From assembly GCA_039545295.1 (NCBI GenBank), contig BCIK01000012.1, forward strand, positions 806,001-870,000: DNA of 64,000 nucleotides. The letters are read 5' to 3'. Both the position numbers and the translations under genes were made by a program. Under the pieces are notes generated by a model. The model made no database searches. It had not been told where the DNA came from and saw only the letters and a list, made by a program, of their open reading frames with translations. The DNA is from Udeniomyces pyricola. Taxonomy: Eukaryota > Basidiomycota > Tremellomycetes > Cystofilobasidiales > Mrakiaceae. Positions 1-10,157 of the stretch are shown here, one piece after another. Each line of letters begins with the position of its first letter. The stretch's first letter is position 1.

Positions 1-12
1 AGGATCGCTCAC

Positions 13-373
13 CCGAACGCTGAACTGCTTGAAGCTGCTGACGTACCAGAACCGCTGAAAGAGCACTTGAGCGGCCGCCATGGCCACCTGAGGGCTGGAT
101 CACAAGAAAAAGGGATTCCAATCCGTCCTCATAGTTAATCATCCATCCGCAATTCAACATGGAGGAAGAGGGTGTTGTGTATGCGAGAAAGGGAAAGGGG
201 GGGGGGGAAGGAAAGGGAATACGTTACAGCTTGGCCAAGGAGCCGGCTTCTTGGATCATGGAGGCGCCAAACATGCGAAGGTCAAGCTCGAGGTCTTGAG
301 GGATCCCATCGGCACGGGAAGGGGTGGTCTCGATCTGGGCGAGCGTAGCGAGAGGGGTGTGGATGACAGACAT
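13..373 (-). CDS. Cyclin L-like protein, 5' part only (runs off the window)
   Basis: Two exons are visible: 373..228 starting at ATG, and 94..13, joined in frame across a GT-AG intron. A donor (GTGAGC) follows at 12 and the gene continues beyond base 1. The peptide opens MSVIHTPLATLAQ, then reads EAGSLAKL / PQVAMAAAQVLFQRFW, the signature start of the cyclin box in L-type cyclins. An in-frame TAG lies just upstream of the ATG, which fixes the start. L-type cyclins bind CDK11-like kinases and act in transcription and pre-mRNA splicing in the nucleus; that role is family knowledge. The gene is divergent from the amidotransferase gene and shares about 560 bases of promoter with it. The family call is secure; the exact subtype is less so because most of the protein is missing. 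Confidence 0.8.
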
Positions 374-933
374 GTCGTCGGACGGGGTTGTCGGTTGCAG
401 GTTGAGGTCATCGTCGATCTAATACCGACGCGACGCGACGGCGCCAGCTGTACGTGATACGTACGCCTCTGGACCGTCGGGGGGGGGGGGGGGGGGGGGG
501 AGCGCGCGCGACGTAAGCTAATATATGTATATGGGCGGTTCAGGTAATTCAACTTGGGTCATAAAATTTGCATGCAGTACCTGATGATGGATTTGTGAGT
601 TGAATCTTACTGTCCATTTCACAGTCATGGCTGTCACGTGACCTAAATGATCAATGATGACCAGTAACAGCGGTGGGTAGTTATATATATATATATACAT
701 TCATATATTTTTACGATATATATCTCTACAAAAAAAAAATACAGTACATATCTTTACAATATATATCATACTATATACATCAGGCCACCACCGAGGCGCG
801 AGGCGACATCCTCAGGCGCAGCATGGGCAACGCCGACGACTTGCCAACGCCTCCCTCCACAAGAATTCCATCACCACCCACCCCATTCCACCACACTCCC
901 CACCCCATCATTCAACTCATCCCTCATCACGCC
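374..933. promoter_or_regulatory. Divergent intergenic promoter with simple repeats
   Basis: This stretch lies between the cyclin L start and the amidotransferase start and should hold both promoters. It contains a run of about 20 G (near 479-500), a TA repeat near 682-698, other AT-rich TATA-like stretches, and an A run near 731-739. No coding exon could be supported here. No specific factor site is called. Confidence 0.5.
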
Positions 934-2659
934 ATGAAGCGCACCCTCAACCTCGCCCTCCTTCTCTGTGACACTCCTATCGACACTGTCCTCGCCCAAG
1001 AAGGTGACTACACCGCCGTCTTCATCGCCCACCTCCAAGCTTCCCTCGCCAACGCCGGCCTGGCCGACGACGTCGAGCTCCACGTCAAGCCTTACGATGT
1101 CATTCATCAGAGGGAATTCCCATCTGACCAAGAGCTTGATACGCTCGATGGGATCATGATGACCGGTTCAGGTTCGTCTTTTATCATCATTTGATATTGT
1201 GTTCTGTTTTTGTTTTGTTTTTTTTGCTCTTGTTGTCTTTTCTTCGTTTCTTTCGCTCGGGGATCGCTGCGGCTGTTTTGTTCGAGTTTGGCTGATTCAA
1301 CGATCACTAAACACCACCCACACAGCATCTACCAGTTACGACGATGTCACTTATCCATGGATCTCTGGCGTCATTGACTTTATCACCAAAGTCACCGACG
1401 ACCGTCCTCAGATCAAGCTCATCGGGATCTGGTCCGTTTATCTATCTTTCCCATCTCTCTCTGTCTCTTTCCGGTTCCTTTTGTCCCGTTTCCAGGCAGA
1501 GAAATGAGAGGACTTGATCGATGCTGATCTCTTTTTTTGTTGTTGGTGGTGATAGCTTTGGTCTTCAGCTGCTCGTGCGGGCATTTGGAGGTCAAGTCAT
1601 CCGAAGTCCAAACGGTTGGGAAGTACGTTTCTCTCTCTCTCTCCAACCAGACTTCCTCTCGAACCCCTTTATATCCCACTCGTTATGCGACTTGAGATTT
1701 TTCTTCGTTTAATCCTCCTCTTCATTCAGCTGACCCGACACAATCGATGTCTCTTCCTTCTCTGAATTTGATTTGAACCAACGCAGATTGGTACTTACGA
1801 CCTTGATTGTACCCCAGAAGGACGTCGGATCCTCCTTCCAGGTCCATCAGCAGACGAATCCGAATCTCCTTCTACAATCGCCATCCAGCAGATGGTGAGT
1901 ACGACCTGGTCCTCTCTTTCTTTTGCTCTCTCTTTTTCTTCCGTCGGCTGGATGATCAAGGTCCCAGAAATTGTTTAGACCGTGATGGCATTCTGTTGTT
2001 GACACTTCTTCTTTCTATTCGTCCTGCATGAATGCGTCTTGATGTGTATAATTCCTCGATTGATCACATTCCCCTCGCCCTCCCCTGCCCCTTCCCCTTC
2101 TTTTTCCCCCTCGTGTTCAGCACACTGATCACGCAATATCCCTTCCGCCACGCGGCGACTTTCATCTCCTTGCTACGACGCCCAAGACAGAGATCCAAGC
2201 AATGGCGTCGTTCTATCCGCAAGATCCAGAAAGGATCCGGATCCTCGCGTTCCAAGGTCACCCAGAGGTAAGTGGTGATGATAGCGTTTTATCGCTCTCG
2301 TTTCCCTCCTTGGTCCTATCGGGTCTGGATTTTTCCAAAAGGCTATGCTGTGTATGGTCATGGGTGGACATGGGAACGGATTGTTGACTATTCTGTTCCT
2401 CTTTTACGTCCTTCCTCCTCTTTCTCCCTTTCCATATCATCTCCTCTCGTTTCTATCTCTCCCCGTCTTGATTCCCCTCTGATCTCTTTAGTTCACTCCA
2501 TCCATCACCAACAAAGTCATCGATCGACGTAGTACCCTCGGCGTTTTCACCCCGACCATGACGACGGAAGCCAGACGGCGAGCCATTGCCCCCGACGACG
2601 GCCGCGGCAGGATCGGTCTTGCGATCTGCAAAGTCCTCCTCGGAGAGAAATTCGCATGA
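934..2659 (+). CDS. Class I glutamine amidotransferase-like protein
   Basis: Six exons: 934-1171, 1326-1431, 1556-1622, 1787-1894, 2121-2267, 2492-2659, giving 277 residues with frame kept at every junction. The start MKRTLNLALLLCDTP matches the usual N-terminus of fungal GMP-synthase-like amidotransferase proteins. The nucleophile Cys sits in GICFGLQLL, split by intron 2, and the partner His and Glu in FQGHPEF, split by intron 5. The family usually has GHQ after the Cys; here it is GLQ. These small cytosolic proteins take ammonia from glutamine or are relatives whose substrate is unknown, so I do not assign a reaction. An in-frame ATG at about 823 would add a low-complexity N-terminus and was not chosen. 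Confidence 0.82.
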
Positions 2660-3054
2660 ACAAGAAAAAAATTCTTTTCAAACCTGAGCGTGGAGAGAAG
2701 GTTGGATAGAGGCAAAGGAAGCAGGAAGAAATTTTACTTGATGCTTGTGTTTGTATGACGTAACTTTGTGTGTGCTTTTTTCTTTCTTTCTTTTTTTCTT
2801 GTGAGATAGTTTGAGCATCATGTATCATGACATCGACTTCAGAGAATGAGAGAAAGACCCGTGAACCTCGAAGCAGTCTTATACTCGTACATAGTTATGT
2901 TTACACAAACAGATTGGTTATCTGCGCAGGCATGACCCTTCCTTCATCCATCAACCGAACTTTACATCTTCCTCACCTTCTCGGCCTGCTATCTCCAGCT
3001 ATTGAATGCACCCATCTCCCATTCCCACGCCCAGTGAATCCGTTCAAGGAGCCA
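2660..3054. other. Convergent 3' regions, no gene seen
   Basis: These 395 bases separate the stop codons of the amidotransferase (+) and nitrate reductase (-) genes. They are T-rich near the + strand stop. Short ORFs here have no recognisable content. This is probably two facing 3' untranslated regions. Confidence 0.5.
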
Positions 3055-6000
3055 TCAGAAACCAAACATGGTCTCGTCCTCTTTGAAGCCCATGTTCTTG
3101 GTGTCAGGCAGAAATCAAAACCAAACGATTCACATTAAAGTCAGATTGGAATGCGCGCGCCTACCTGCCTGCCTGCCTGCCTTTCAATCCATCCACCAAA
3201 CCACAACAACACCAACGACGAGCGTCTAACAAATCAAAATAATAGCAATAAAAATAGTAATGATAAAACGAAGCTCGTAGCTCACCTTGAGCCCGGGACT
3301 GGCGCCGAATTTGATCAGGCCTGGTGGTCCACACAAAAACGTGCCGGTCTTGATCGTCCCAGCCGTGCGACTGTCAGTAGTCGTCTCGTTGTCACCTTGT
3401 GGCCTCCCGTTGACGGCTTCTTTGACATCCTCGAGAGGCTGCAGCGCAAAGAGATGCTTTCTCATCATGGCCTCATCCAGCCTTTCCGTTCCGTACTTCC
3501 ATCCCTTCGGGACTCCCTCCTTGTCGCCCGTCAGAGTGTACCACAATTTCAACCTCGATGCACCCTCTTCGTCGCCGTGGTCAGGTCTCAACTTGGCAGA
3601 TCTCTCCTCCTCTCTTCCATGAAGCCGTTCTAACTCGTCATAGAGCAGAACGTCATCAAACGTCTTGTTGGAGTTGATAAGACTGATCTGGGTTCGATCG
3701 GATTCGTCAGCGAGGATGGCATGGATGAGTTGCCAGTGAGGCGTAAGGCCTGACCCGCCAGCGATGAGGTTGATGCGATCAAAGTGAAACGGTTTGTCGT
3801 TGATCTTGAAATTACCGTGACCGAGGTATTCGATCTCACCCACGGGACCTTTGACGTCAAGTTCTTCGCCGATGCTCATAGTGTCGAGATAGTTGCTGTG
3901 AGAAGAGCAATACACATGGCGTAAGCAAAAGAGAAGGGAGAAGGGGAAGGGCAAAATGGCGAGGAACCGAGACATCAAGACGCCAGGATAGGATAGAAGA
4001 GAACAACGTTGTCAGTCAGTCAATCCCATATCCGACTTTGATCGCGTTTAGTGAAAAGATGCGGCTAAGATGCCATGGGGATGTGACCATCCTTACCCCA
4101 TCGTTCCACCTGGCGGAAAGGGCCCTTCGGTAGTGGGATAGTACGTCTTTACGAGGAGATCAAATGTCCCATCGTCCTCTGAAGCCAGAACAGGCCTTTT
4201 GTGCATTATATGTTGAGGCATTCCGAGGAGTGGTTAGCCTTGGAGACTGGTTCACCGAGGTGTGTACGAGAAAGTGGGAAAAGAGAAACCCAGTACGTAC
4301 CTCGTCGGAGTGTAATTTCTCAAAACGACACCCTGGTTATGAACAACGTTCGACAGTCAGTTTGGGCTTACTAGGTTCAAAGCCGACTGTCGTAGTCTTT
4401 CCAAACAAGGCGAGAAGTTGCTCGGCGGACGTATTCGCCAAACTCACATCTTTGAAGTGTGCAGCCGTTGCAAGGTGTTTGCCGACAGGAAGACCGAGCT
4501 TGCCAGGCCCTCCTTTCTTCTTAGGCAAAGCGAACGTGTAGAGTCTTAAAGGGGAAGGATAGAGGTAAGGTAGACAACAAGACAATCATACGCAAACCAG
4601 TCAGTAGCCGAGTAAAGGCCATGTAAGCCGACGACGAGAACGGATTAACCAACGACACGCGTATTTCGTGCCATCAAAGAGAGGAACGCAATGGAAGGAA
4701 ATTTCAACCTAGATATGAAAACAAACCTACTTTGTGTCTTTGCTAACCTCCTTCTTTTGGATCAAGGTGCATGGTACGAAGCGGAATGGTGTGACTGAGA
4801 ACGCTGCTCTCTCCTCCTTTTGCTGCTTCTCCTTTTCGGCGGCCCGTTTAGCGTCTGCTTGAAGGGCTTCGATACCTTTCTTGCCGAGTTTGCCTGGAAA
4901 ATCGAGTAGATGGAGAGTAGGCGAAGGGATGCAATAACAAATGCGTCAACATATACCAAAGAGGCCTACATGATACGTGCGTTCGGGGCAAGGGTCGGGT
5001 CGTGTCAGTATGAGCTCAGATCAGAAGAGCGATTTAATCACCGATGAGGAGCTTGTCTCGCTGAGAGTTGGCGTAGCCGTCGTGGATAGAGCTGTAGCTT
5101 GTCGAGGCTTCTACGGTTGCTTTGCCTGCGTAGGCGAGAATAGCAGAGGCTCCTCCAGGGTGCCAGCTTAGCACTGATGTCACATCATAGACCTTTGAAT
5201 CAAGAATGATCCAGGCGTCGTCCTGACCGATGGGTGTCAAAATGATGCAAGCATCCATGTTGGGGAAGGAAATAAGCCATACGTTTTTCTTCGCGCATGT
5301 ACGTTTGGAGTGGCATAGGTAGTCAAGCCCAAGAGTTCCAACATCCGTACCTTGGTGTTGTGCTTTTCGATGTCTTCTAGAGAAAACTCTTTGGCATCGT
5401 CGTTGTTAGCTTCAGCGGCTTTCGCCTTGATGGTCTCTTCGGGGCTAGGCTTCATCCATCCGCCGTCCACACAACCAGGTGCGACGGGATGACGGAAATG
5501 AAGCGCAGGTTGATGGGTCGTCGGGTCCGAATCCAGCTGAAACTTGACGCGGTATTGACTGTTATTCATCATGCCCATGTAGTTCCACGTGATCGCCTCG
5601 GGTTGGGTGTTTTTGGCTGGGTCCCATGCTCGGACTCGCAGTTCGGTTGCGTTGGCGAGCTCCTGAAGGTCGACATCGCAGAACCTGATAGATAGTAAAC
5701 AAGAAGAAAGAAAAAGGAGAAAAAGAAAGCAAGACAAAAAAAAAAGTGCAGAGGCCGGGTGATGGATCAATCATCAATGAGATAAGACGAATGACAAGAA
5801 ATCTGTAGACGCCTTACCAATGGACCCAAGCCCAAAACTTGTTCCCATGTCGAAGAGGTTGGTTGGGAAGTCGTCGGAAGCAATACTGGGGTCAGATATA
5901 GCATAGAATCATTCGTCAGTTACATAGTCCTACTTATCAGGTCAATATATCGATACGACAACTCGAAGAACTCACCTTCCATGTTTTGCCATCATCGAGT

Positions 6001-9000
6001 GTAAGCTCAACTTTTTGAACTGCCAATCCTCCGCCGTTGTACGCCTACACAACCAGCACGTAACGGTGGTCAGTTTTAAAGGGTATCATGATGCAAGAAA
6101 GCAATGCACCGATCTGTACGAAAGAAGATCAGTTGGAACTAACAAATCCCTGGACTCGATAGACGCTTGCCAGTTTGCCGTCTGGTGAGCCTTTAAGAGC
6201 GACATACTCTTCGTGCGAGGGCTTACAAATGATGCTCTGCAGGTTTCAGTATGCCGAACCAGTTCAATTCAGACGGAATAAAGGAGAAGGGAAGGGTAGA
6301 TCACGTAAGCAACCAGAACAGAGACCGAGAAAGGTGAAGATCAACCATGATGACGCATCGGTTGACTAGTAGTCTGGAAGGACAGGAAGTTTGAGGCGAG
6401 AGAGGACGAGAGACATTACCTGGAGAACTTGCTCGTTGCAGGCTGTATCGGGATGGTGGAAAAAGGCTTTGCCCAGGGGCGTGTTCTTGTCCTTGATGAA
6501 GGACGGGACGACCCGGTTGTCCTGTAGGCCCAGTTTATAGCAAGCAAGTCGACGCATACAAAACCTTGTGAATCAGTGTTGCTGAACATGATGACGTCAC
6601 TCAGGGGGTCGGGATTTCTGGCAGAAAAATAAGACAAGAAAAGGAATATGTACCCAAATATGATAATGGGAACGGTTGGGTTCGTCTGTGATCCACAACT
6701 AAGATGAAAATTCAGGACACAACACATTTCACGTGAGGTTTTAGAATTAAGATTCGAGGACGACTGATGCAAGGTCAAAGTTCGATGATCTAGTAGGAAC
6801 CTTTTTGAGCCATTTGACTTGTCTATCCGACAGCAGCAACACCACGAGCAAAGAAAACAAACGCGCAACTGAAGGATTAGTGAATGGTGCTTCGCACGTA
6901 CGTATCAAAACCTAATCGAGTGAGCACACACCTGCCACCAACATATCCTGGAATGATGGATCTAGAGATGTGAAGCCCCGAAATTTTAAGCGTCAGACGA
7001 GAATGCGATGTAGGCTTGCGGCAAGAACAGGAAGATGTAATAAACAGCCACTGACCGAAGAGGATAGCCATGATCAGGCGCGAGTCTACGACCGTTGATG
7101 CCCCAGCTATCAGGGATTTGGGAAAGGACTCGACACATAAGCCATATGCGCAAACTTCCATGGAACGTCAAAGTCCGACTTACGCAAGTAAGACATCGTT
7201 GTTCTCATCCATAGCATAAGAGAGGGGAATCGAAGTAGCATAGGCTCCTTCTGATGGTTGGTCTGAGCCTTCGTAGCTAAAAAGCAAAAGCACGCAGAGC
7301 GCATAGTCAACACAAACAACCCCCTTACTGAACTCAGGATCGACTAGTGACAGGATCAAAAGAATCAAAATCCTGACGTACTTGAGGTAAAGTCTTTTGC
7401 CATCCTCGGCCTCACCCGTCACGCCAGCTTTTAGCAAGACATCCCTGACAAACGCGCCTTTCCACTTGCAAGTGCTTACGCCTGCCGCACTCCAACTGAA
7501 CCCTGCGCTCTTGGATACCATGTTGACTTCGCCTCGTCGGTTGCCGTCGCATGCGATCGTGACCAAGAGTTCTGCTGGCTGGAAGAGCGTCTCCAGCTCG
7601 GACATGGAGAATACAGTCGATTTACCCGACAGGCACGTCACTGTGAGTGTATGAGATTCGTATTCAAGAAGTGGCACGGCAGCATGATTGCGGACGTAGT
7701 GATCTTGAGCAAAGAAAATTCAAGAGCGACACATTAGCTGAACAGACAAAACATAGGCACCGAATTGGGAATGACGGTCATCTTACACTTGATGGGTGTT
7801 TGGAATCCAGCCTCGAACAGGGCCGTGAGCTCCGGCTCGGCATTGAGTGGATGCTTGCCTGTCAAGCGGAGGAGGTGGCTTGATCTCGGAACCCATGAAT
7901 CGGGCGTGAATCTTTGAAAGAAGGATAGAATGAGGAAAATGGAGACAAACGAGGCAGGCGGCGAGGAATGAGGAAGATGACACGGGAGATTATATAATCC
8001 CGGTGGCAAGCCCCAGTAATATAGGAGGTGGGAGCAACAAGAGTCAAAGACATGTAAATCGCACACCAGACTCGTACCACTGTACTGAAACTAGTAGTTG
8101 CCAGATAAGCCATGATATGTATAGCACTGACTGGTCATCGACTTGCACGCCGATCGAGACTTGTAGCTCCTCGAGGTCGTCCTCCAACTCAGGATTAACT
8201 GGTCCAGGCTTGCCAGGATTGTTTTGTATTTCTGTCGACGGCGAACAGAGGAATATAATCAACCTACTGAGGATCGTGTCGATTCATTCTCACGTTAACA
8301 ATCCCAACAATGTTACTCACCATCGAAATGAGCCGCCTCGGCCATGATCTCGGCAAAGAACATCTTATCCTTGTCGCTCATTTCCTCCAAGAGATCCTTT
8401 GTGTGCTCTTCCTTGCGCGCATCACCTTTCCCGTCAGTCTTGCCTCGGCCTTGACGCTCTTCCTCCTTAGCTTGGTCGTGGATGGAATTGGGCTGGGTGT
8501 CTTTGTCTTGAACACTCGGGTTGTTGTTCTTGTCGCTCTTCTTATTCATGTCGGTGTTTTGGGCGTGTTTGGTGTCGTCGCCTCCCTCTTCCTTCTTCTT
8601 CTTCTTCTCCTCTTCCTCCTCTCTGCCAGCCCATTTTTGGCCCTGAGCATGTAATCAATGGTTGTACGAATCGAACACGTGGCAGCATCAATGTCAGCTG
8701 ATTACCCTAAAGAAATTCACTAGACGGCTAGAAAATGTGGGGTAAGAACCTTGATGTCCGCTTCAGTGACAGGAAGTACAAATCTCGCTTTGCCATGAAG
8801 CTAACGCACGACGAAATTTAACGCGGCAGAAAAAGTGTAGAGCATCAGTACAGAATCACACCAGAAGCACTAATGATAGTCTTTATCTTTGGGAGAGAAA
8901 GTCTAAGGACAGGACACAGCGAGATCGGGGATTTTGCTCACATTCGGATGCTCGAGTTTAGGGTCGTTGACGAGCTCTTTAATATCCCTGACCGACACGA

Positions 9001-9545
9001 CGACTACAAGAGGAGTAACCAATGGCCGAGAGAGAAATGGACAACTGCATGAGTGACGTCGAATTAGACGATGTTCGTTTCCCCCTGTCGCAAGTCCGGA
9101 CCGCACATCCGGTAGGTCATCTTGCTTCCGCCATGCCGGCGAGCCCTAAGCTATATATTAATAGTCGTCATAGTGGAGCTCACATACCTTTGTCATCGTC
9201 AAAGAGTTCTTTGAGCTCTTGCTCCATCGCATCCAAGTCCCCTCTGTCGTAAGCTTTCGACACGTGAATCATCTCTCGCTTCTCCCCGCGATCCATGGTC
9301 TCGAGTCGCTGCCGAATTGCCTTGCTGTGTTCCTGTCGCTGTTCTGGATGGGCAACGTCGGCATGACCCGCCATCCGTCCGCTGCCATCATTTCTCGCGC
9401 GACCCGGTCGATGCTGGGAAGCAGACCCATCGGAGGCGAGCGAGACGGAAGAGGAGGATTCGTAGGTGCTGATGTGGCGAGGGAGATGAGGTTCGTGGGG
9501 CTTACTCCAGGGAGGAAGGAATGAGGGCGATGATGTGGTTGACAT
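3055..9545 (-). CDS. niaD: Assimilatory nitrate reductase (Mo-molybdopterin / cytochrome b5 / FAD-NAD(P)H), 24 exons
   Basis: Reduces nitrate to nitrite in the cytosol, the first step of nitrate assimilation. Exons, 5' to 3': 9545-9188, 9003-8942, 8800-8750, 8642-8321, 8231-8132, 7911-7787, 7703-7382, 7276-7184, 7106-7056, 6961-6932, 6822-6801, 6698-6654, 6521-6420, 6236-6144, 6044-5976, 5885-5818, 5684-5351, 5222-5042, 4893-4731, 4544-4448, 4332-4297, 4176-4097, 3895-3286, 3096-3055; 1151 residues, all in frame. Residues 1-300 form a charged extension; about 300-590 the Mo domain (SWVPR, RLTGKHP, Mo-ligand Cys near 391 in ACDGNRRGE, PDHGYPLR); to about 730 the dimer domain; 740-810 cytochrome b5 (WHPGG); 825-1151 the reductase (RNYTPT, GGSGLTPHW, CGPPGLI). 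The family is usually 850-1000 residues. The 4297/4176 junction and the last acceptor (AAG) are the least certain. No nitrite reductase or transporter lies nearby. Confidence 0.9.
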
Positions 9546-10157
9546 TGTAGCGAATGACAAACGCGCAGTGCGAGTTGATGGCCGAGGATTAAGTGGGGTT
9601 GCGATTACTCTTTTCTTCGTGGGATCTTGTAGGACTCAATGTTACGGTGACAGGGAAGTATTGATATCGATGCTGTGATGGATGTGGTGATTGAATAGGG
9701 AGGAAACGGGCACAAAACAAACAACAAAGTACGGCAGAGTACGCAATGCGTCTCGCGCGTTGGAGCAGTCGCCGACGATCGACGACGTAATAGTCATCCG
9801 GCCGATGTAGACGGCTAGATCGCGTCTAGTTCTGCCAAAATTCATGATCGAACTGTTGGTGGCATAGGTTATGCTACATGTGGCTCCATATAGGGCAGAA
9901 CGAAGGACAACATCATTAAAGAATATGCGAGCAAAGACAGCGAGACAAGGAAGGGCAGCTATCGAAACAAAGATGAACGCGTCAAGTCGACAACACACAT
10001 GGAGTAGAGAGGGAAATTGTAAGATCAAGTCGGTCATGGTGACTCAGAAGGACGACAGAGAAAGAGAAAGTTGAAGTGGGAACGAAATAACATGATGGAA
10101 GTGATCACAAAAGACAAATCCTCCTCCTTGAATTTCTGATACTTGCATCCAAGGTTC
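9546..10157. promoter_or_regulatory. Nitrate reductase upstream region with GATA cores
   Basis: This 612-base stretch runs from the nitrate reductase ATG to the desaturase stop. A palindromic GATATC at 9663-9668 gives overlapping GATA cores on both strands about 120 bases upstream of the ATG, and another GATA core (as TATC) lies near 9960. Fungal nitrate genes are commonly activated by AreA/Nit2 GATA factors, so these are candidate sites. Such short motifs occur often by chance, and I saw no clear site for the pathway-specific regulator. Confidence 0.3.

Noticed and set aside
3155..3184. CTGC repeats
   Set aside because: A simple repeat inside the last nitrate reductase intron with no sign of CRISPR-like spacing or function.
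8670..8750. Possible tRNA-like block (sequence resembling a T-loop on the minus strand)
   Set aside because: No acceptor stem or anticodon arm pairs properly; it is intron sequence of nitrate reductase.
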